A stretch of 9,338 nucleotides of DNA from JAXGQD01 sp964574395 (GTDB lineage: Bacteria; Bacillota; Clostridia; Saccharofermentanales; Fastidiosipilaceae), in assembly GCA_964574395.1 (NCBI GenBank), contig CAZNNL010000064.1, positions 1 to 9,338 of the forward strand, written 5' to 3'. Positions 6,256 to 9,338 of this stretch are shown here, piece by piece. Under the pieces are notes generated by a model. The model saw only the letters and a list, made by a program, of their open reading frames with translations. It searched no databases and was not told where the DNA came from. Every line of letters starts with the position of its first letter. Position 1 is the first letter of the stretch. The translations under genes and the position numbers were made by a program.

Positions 6256-6557
6256 TGGAACACCATTATTGTGAACAATGTTTTGAACTCGTTGAAAGCG
6301 CCCAATGCCCAGATTGTGAGGCAAGCACTAGAGCGGTATTGGACATGGATATGGTGCTCCTCACAACGACGAATTTCTCAAATGTCGATATGGTGGCAGG
6401 GATGCTCAAATCTTTTGATATTCAAGTGGTTGTCCAAAGTCAGTATGGACACGGTTTTGTCATGAAAGCGGGCCCCATACTTGAAAGTTACCGCATATTT
6501 GTGCCTTATGCGCAGTATGAAAAAGCCAGAGAATTAGTGGATACGGCTTGGGTTTGA
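6255..6557 (+). CDS. Zinc-ribbon plus DUF2007 domain protein
   Basis: This 100-residue soluble protein has two parts. Residues 6-21 form a compact zinc ribbon: CEQC (Cys6, Cys9) and CPDC (Cys18, Cys21). The rest (about 30-100) looks like DUF2007, a small GlnB-like alpha/beta domain described as a putative signal-transducing protein; the typical pattern VLLTTTNFSNVDMVAGMLKS, then a strand, then YRIFVPYAQYEKARELV is visible. The ATG at 6255 overlaps the TAA of the glycosyltransferase, and AAGGAGA (6241-6247) sits 7 nt upstream, so it is certainly in that operon. Its biochemical role is unknown. Position suggests a regulatory or accessory partner of the glycosyltransferase, but DUF2007 proteins appear in many contexts. 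Confidence 0.85.
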   Translation: MEHHYCEQCFELVESAQCPDCEASTRAVLDMDMVLLTTTNFSNVDMVAGMLKSFDIQVVVQSQYGHGFVMKAGPILESYRIFVPYAQYEKARELVDTAWV

Positions 6558-6595
6558 AAACGAGAATAGGTATAGCAAATAAAGGAGAAACAAAC

Positions 6596-6970
6596 ATGAA
6601 TTTTAAAATAGTGCATTGCAATCTCAACGTGCAAAATAGAGAAAAGGCTGTCGCATTTTACCAAGAGGCTTTAGGGCTTAAAATCAGTCGTGAAAAAACC
6701 GCTGATGACGGATCTTTCGTTTTGACATTCTTGACAGACGCAAGTGAACAGTTTGAAATCGAACTGACTTGGCTCAGAGATCATGCGGATCGTCCTTATA
6801 ATTTGGGTGAGAATGAGAGCCATATTTGCTTCCGTGTTGATGATTATGAAGCTGCATATGCCAAACACAAAGAGATGGGCTGTATTGTTTATGAGAACAA
6901 CAAAATGGGCCTGTATTTCATCGTTGATCCCGATGGTTACTGGTCCGAAATTGTTCCGATTAGGAAGTAA
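6596..6970 (+). CDS. gloA: Glyoxalase I-like VOC metalloenzyme (lactoylglutathione lyase family)
   Basis: The 124-residue product belongs to the vicinal oxygen chelate superfamily, in which two beta-alpha-beta-beta-beta halves build a metal site. The four expected ligands are all present: His7 (KIVHCNL), Glu56 (FEIELTW), His76 (NESHICFRV) and Glu118 (YWSEIVP). NREKAVAFYQEALGLK and the C-terminal IVDPDGYW are characteristic of glyoxalase I, which isomerises the methylglyoxal-thiol hemithioacetal to a lactoyl thioester. In a Clostridia-type host glutathione is often absent, so the thiol cofactor is uncertain. The ATG at 6596 has a strong AAGGAG (6582-6587) 8 nt upstream; the earlier start at 6548 overlaps the previous gene and is unlikely. 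It lies 38 nt after the DUF2007 gene and is probably the last gene of the operon, ending 10 nt from the convergent apbE stop. Assignment to GloA rather than another small VOC enzyme is likely, not certain. Confidence 0.85.
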   Translation: MNFKIVHCNLNVQNREKAVAFYQEALGLKISREKTADDGSFVLTFLTDASEQFEIELTWLRDHADRPYNLGENESHICFRVDDYEAAYAKHKEMGCIVYENNKMGLYFIVDPDGYWSEIVPIRK

Positions 6971-6980
6971 ACCGCTAGCT

Positions 6981-8108
6981 TTACTCTGTAATATATTCTG
7001 ACATACGCTTACTATAAAATACTTCGTCGCCTTTGATCCACAGAGCGGCGACGCCGTCGAGTCCGTCTATAAAAGCCAAACCTTCTTCATAATCCATGTT
7101 AAAGAGTGCGGTCGTGAGACTGTCAGCAAACCCTGAGCTTGGCGCAATTATCGTAACCGCGTCAAATTCAAACTTGGGAAAGAGGGTAGTGGGGTGAATG
7201 ATATGGTGGTAACGCACGCCATCTACTGTGTAGTAGCGCTCATATACGCCTGAAGAAACGACAGCCATGTCATGGACTTTAGCTATGCGGATATATTGCG
7301 AATTTGTGCTGTCTTCCGGATCTTGAATTCCAACGTTCCAAGGACTGGAGACGCCATCACGATAGCCAATGGCGCGAACATTTCCACCGACACTGATGAG
7401 TGCGTTTTTTAAGCCTTTGGCCTCCATTTTTTCTGCAACTAACTCACACGCCAGACCCTTCGCTCCCGATCCAACGTCTAGACTCATTTGACTTTCAGGG
7501 AGATAGACTGTGCTGTTGGCTTTGTCTATTTGAATCTTCGTTATATCTGTAAATTCACTGGCTGCTTGTAACGCTGTCAGTTCAGGGAGCCGCGCTTGAA
7601 CCGGATTATCAATACCTTCTTCACGATAATCGTGCCATATTTTCAGGACTGCGCCAAAGGCAACGTTAACATAGCCCTTGCTGAGTCGATTCGCTTCGAT
7701 ACATTGCTCGAGTAGTTGGATAATCGCGGGGTCTACTTTTACAGGCGCAATACCTGCTTGATCGTTGATTGTCTTGATATTGTTGACGCCACTGTAGTCG
7801 TTAAAACTGTCATAAAGTTGATGGTAATGTGTGAGCTCTGCTTGGATTTCATCTAAATATTTTTGGAATTCTGCTTCATCTTTTGTAAGCGCTATTACGG
7901 TTGTAACCGTGTCAAAGACGCCCAAAAACTGGCCGCGAAAGCGCTCGCCTGGATCAGGGACCGTAGAAGATGTGGTCTCGTTTGTGCTTGAACTAATGCT
8001 TGTAGTACCTGCACTTGAGCAGGCTTGTAATGGCAAAACCAAAACAAGTAACACGATGACTAGTCTTAAATAAGTCTTTAATTTTTTTGGTTTTCTTGTT
8101 GCGGGCAT
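6981..8108 (-). CDS. apbE: Lipoprotein FAD:protein FMN transferase (ApbE family)
   Basis: ApbE uses FAD and Mg to attach FMN by a phosphoester bond to Thr/Ser of exported flavoproteins. The 375-residue product has a lipoprotein signal ending in the lipobox LQAC (Cys30), a Ser/Thr-rich linker, then the ApbE domain from about residue 57. Recognisable blocks are FDTVTTV (65-71), YDSFNDYS, SKGYVNVAFG, LDVGSGAKGLACE, NALISVGGNVRAIG, SSGVYERYY (285-293) and the Mg-site block GFADSLTTALF, in which Asp329 and Thr333 have the D-x3-T spacing of known ApbE metal ligands. An oddity is HIIHPTTLFP, where most ApbE proteins have a DPxTGxP-type motif; Asp and Gly are replaced. GAGGAG lies about 12 nt before the ATG at 8108, slightly far. 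It follows a flavin-type lipoprotein gene on the same strand that is a plausible substrate, and a terminator and own promoter separate the two. Confidence 0.93.
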   Translation of the reverse strand: MPATRKPKKLKTYLRLVIVLLVLVLPLQACSSAGTTSISSSTNETTSSTVPDPGERFRGQFLGVFDTVTTVIALTKDEAEFQKYLDEIQAELTHYHQLYDSFNDYSGVNNIKTINDQAGIAPVKVDPAIIQLLEQCIEANRLSKGYVNVAFGAVLKIWHDYREEGIDNPVQARLPELTALQAASEFTDITKIQIDKANSTVYLPESQMSLDVGSGAKGLACELVAEKMEAKGLKNALISVGGNVRAIGYRDGVSSPWNVGIQDPEDSTNSQYIRIAKVHDMAVVSSGVYERYYTVDGVRYHHIIHPTTLFPKFEFDAVTIIAPSSGFADSLTTALFNMDYEEGLAFIDGLDGVAALWIKGDEVFYSKRMSEYITE

Positions 8109-8131
8109 GATATTGCAGATCTCCTCTGGGC

Positions 8132-8143
8132 TACTTTTAAGTA
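8132..8143. promoter_or_regulatory. Short inverted repeat in the apbE leader
   Basis: TACTTTTAAGTA is a perfect 5+5 inverted repeat with a 2-base centre. It lies just downstream of the candidate apbE -10 box and upstream of its ribosome site, so it could be an operator or a small leader hairpin. It is short and A+T-rich, so chance is a real possibility. Confidence 0.25.
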
Positions 8144-8152
8144 ACGCTCCTC

Positions 8153-8158
8153 ATTATA
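8153..8158 (-). promoter_or_regulatory. Perfect -10 box for apbE
   Basis: Read on the - strand this is TATAAT, the full sigma-A -10 consensus, 45 nt before the apbE ATG. The -35 position falls inside the arm of the terminator hairpin (around 8175-8181) and matches poorly (TTTCCC or GTTTCC). ApbE therefore probably has its own promoter in addition to any read-through from the upstream lipoprotein gene. Confidence 0.45.
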
Positions 8159-8168
8159 ACTGAAAATG

Positions 8169-8198
8169 AAAACGGGGAAACCGAAGTTTCCCCGTTTT
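8169..8198 (-). terminator. Rho-independent terminator of the flavin-type lipoprotein gene
   Basis: A perfect 13-bp stem pairs 8169-8181 with 8186-8198. On the - strand its loop reads C-TTCG-G, the very stable cUUCGg tetraloop, and the stem runs into TTTTCATTTTC. It lies 20 nt after the lipoprotein stop at 8219 and before apbE. The + strand copy also ends in six T bases, so the element could stop transcription from either side, but no + strand gene reaches it directly. Confidence 0.9.
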
Positions 8199-8218
8199 TT
8201 AGGCAGAAGTAAGGTGAA

Positions 8219-9338
8219 TTATTTTGCTGATTCAAATGCTTTAGCAGCAGTAGTGATAAAGTCGTTGACGTGCACTGTAACGGAAGCGAGCAAGTCAGCA
8301 TCTGTGACTTTGCCACCGTCATCGAGTTTGGTGCCAGCGATTTCGTCAGCGGTTTTGCCAACAAAATATTGGGCGAACGCATTAGCTTGCTCATCCCATT
8401 CTTTACCGATTTGGGAAGCTTTGATCATGCCATAGCCTGCGCCAATGACATTTTTAGAGCTAAGAACAGCAGCGGTGTCGCTGGTGATAGCGCCAGTGTT
8501 GTCAAATTTCACCACACCTTGTGCGGCGTCATTGATAGCGGATGTGACTTTGCCTTCAGCATTGACGGTCAAAGCGGTGAAGTATTCGTACACTTGGATA
8601 GTACCAACTTCAGGGTTTCTCTCGTCTTTGCCAACGCTCTTGGTGCCTGAAAGACTAGCAACGGTGCCGAGACCAAGCTTGTCGCCTTCGCCTGCGCCAA
8701 TTGCTTTAGCATTGTTGACTGCTAGTTCGATGGTATCGATGGTGTCATTGATGTGAATTGAAACGCCAGCTAGTGCGTCAACAGCATCGGGAACACCTTC
8801 AGCGGTCAACTTGGTAGCTTTGATTTCGTCGATGGTTTTGCCCTTAGCATAATCTGCCAAAGTTTGTGCTTGTTCCATCCAGTTCATGCCATAGTCAGCA
8901 CCCAATTCGTTTTTGGTTTGGAATGTGGTAGCTAAATCTGTGGTTACATTACCGGTAGCGTCAAATTGTGCATCGGCACGCAAAGCGTCGATTTTAATAT
9001 CTGCAATCGTACCGTCTTCAGCGACGAGCACAGCAACGATAGAAGATTCGACAGTTGCAACACCTGCTTCGCTAGCAGTAGCGGCTTTGGATTTACTAGT
9101 CACAGTATTGATAGCCAGACCAGTCTTCATGCCACCAGTAGCTGCAGTTTCAGCGGCTGTTGTTTCGGCTTCAGCTGCAGTTGTTTCTGCAGCAGTGTTT
9201 TCTGCTTCTTTGGTTGTTTCAGCTGCAGCAGTTGTAGTTTCGGCAGCTGCTGTAGTTGCTGCGGTAGTAGCGGTACCACCACATGCCGCTAATCCCATAA
9301 ATAAGGTTAGAGCGGTAGCTAGAGCAAGTATCTTTTTG
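8219..9338 (-). CDS. Lipoprotein with two FMN-binding-like repeats, putative ApbE substrate (start outside window)
   Basis: The frame is open to the right edge of the window; the visible signal peptide KKILALATALTLFMGLAACGG suggests only one or two residues are missing. The lipobox LAAC puts the protein on the outer face of the membrane. A linker of about 50 residues made almost only of Ala, Thr and Glu follows. The rest is two copies of one domain, coded at about 8705-9130 and 8219-8700. Shared landmarks are the strand before TTDLATTFQTKNELGADYGM / TSDTAAVLSSKNVIGAGYGM, the EQA...Y..GKT.DEI helix, and a final VDALAGVSIHIND / DADLLASVTVHVND. These last segments align with the SGAT flavin-acceptor region of FMN-binding domains; the acceptor positions would be Ser (8759-8761) and Thr (8276-8278). 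ApbE is encoded next. Flavinylation is inferred, and a non-flavin surface role is possible. The ATG at 9298 lies within the signal peptide and is not the start. Confidence 0.82.
   Translation of the reverse strand, partial: KKILALATALTLFMGLAACGGTATTAATTAAAETTTAAAETTKEAENTAAETTAAEAETTAAETAATGGMKTGLAINTVTSKSKAATASEAGVATVESSIVAVLVAEDGTIADIKIDALRADAQFDATGNVTTDLATTFQTKNELGADYGMNWMEQAQTLADYAKGKTIDEIKATKLTAEGVPDAVDALAGVSIHINDTIDTIELAVNNAKAIGAGEGDKLGLGTVASLSGTKSVGKDERNPEVGTIQVYEYFTALTVNAEGKVTSAINDAAQGVVKFDNTGAITSDTAAVLSSKNVIGAGYGMIKASQIGKEWDEQANAFAQYFVGKTADEIAGTKLDDGGKVTDADLLASVTVHVNDFITTAAKAFESAK
9131..9274 (-). repeat. Low-complexity Ala/Thr/Glu linker-coding repeat
   Basis: The DNA is built from imperfect repeats of units that read GCAGCTGAAACAACT-like on the - strand and encode AAETT variants. 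It codes the stalk between the lipid anchor and the first domain of the lipoprotein. Such repeats change length easily between strains. It is coding sequence, not a CRISPR or mobile element. Confidence 0.75.

Noticed and set aside
6548..6595. Earlier start for the glyoxalase gene
   Set aside because: It overlaps the DUF2007 gene and lacks a ribosome site; AAGGAG at 6582-6587 clearly serves the ATG at 6596.
9131..9274. Possible CRISPR-like or tandem repeat array
   Set aside because: Units are short, imperfect, unspaced and lie in frame inside a lipoprotein gene, encoding an AAETT-type stalk.
8966..9292. + strand open frame rich in Cys and Ser (108 residues)
   Set aside because: It is the antisense of the Ala/Thr/Glu repeat region of the lipoprotein; its composition is a by-product of the GCA/ACA/GAA codons.

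Overview
The window reads as chromosomal DNA of an anaerobic, low-to-moderate G+C, Gram-positive-type bacterium, most likely a member of Clostridia (Bacillota). The signs are a DUF1576 membrane protein, strong Shine-Dalgarno sites (AGGAGG, AAGGAG, GGAGGT), occasional TTG starts, three short-signal lipoproteins and a Clostridia-style extracytoplasmic flavin-type lipoprotein beside apbE. This placement is inferred from gene content; no rRNA or species-level marker is present. I see no tRNA, rRNA, CRISPR array, transposase or phage gene.

Left part (1-2534, + strand): the C-terminal half of a DUF1576 multi-pass membrane protein, a small unrecognised protein, and a complete 480-residue phosphoglucomutase/phosphomannomutase-family enzyme with its own candidate promoter and a leader hairpin. 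Middle left (2581-3988, - strand): hisH and hisF, overlapping by 8 nt. Together they encode imidazole glycerol phosphate synthase, but hisA, which usually sits between them, is absent. A secreted lipoprotein of unknown function (4110-4718, - strand) lies upstream of this pair.

Centre (4719-5067): a 349-nt divergent intergenic region. Its right half contains nested long-range inverted repeats that can fold as a + strand RNA just ahead of the next operon. That operon (5068-6970, + strand) encodes a GT4 glycosyltransferase resembling glucosyl-diacylglycerol synthases, a zinc-ribbon/DUF2007 protein and a glyoxalase I-like metalloenzyme.

Right part (6981-9338, - strand): a lipoprotein with two divergent FMN-binding-like repeats (5' end outside the window), a strong cUUCGg terminator, and then a lipoprotein ApbE (FAD:protein FMN transferase) with its own candidate -10 box. 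ApbE attaches FMN covalently to Thr/Ser residues of exported proteins. The repeats carry AGVS and ASVT where the usual acceptor motif reads SGAT, so the pair looks like an enzyme next to its non-canonical substrate, possibly part of an extracytoplasmic electron-transfer system. That pairing and the structured leader at about 4890-5064 are the two most interesting observations.
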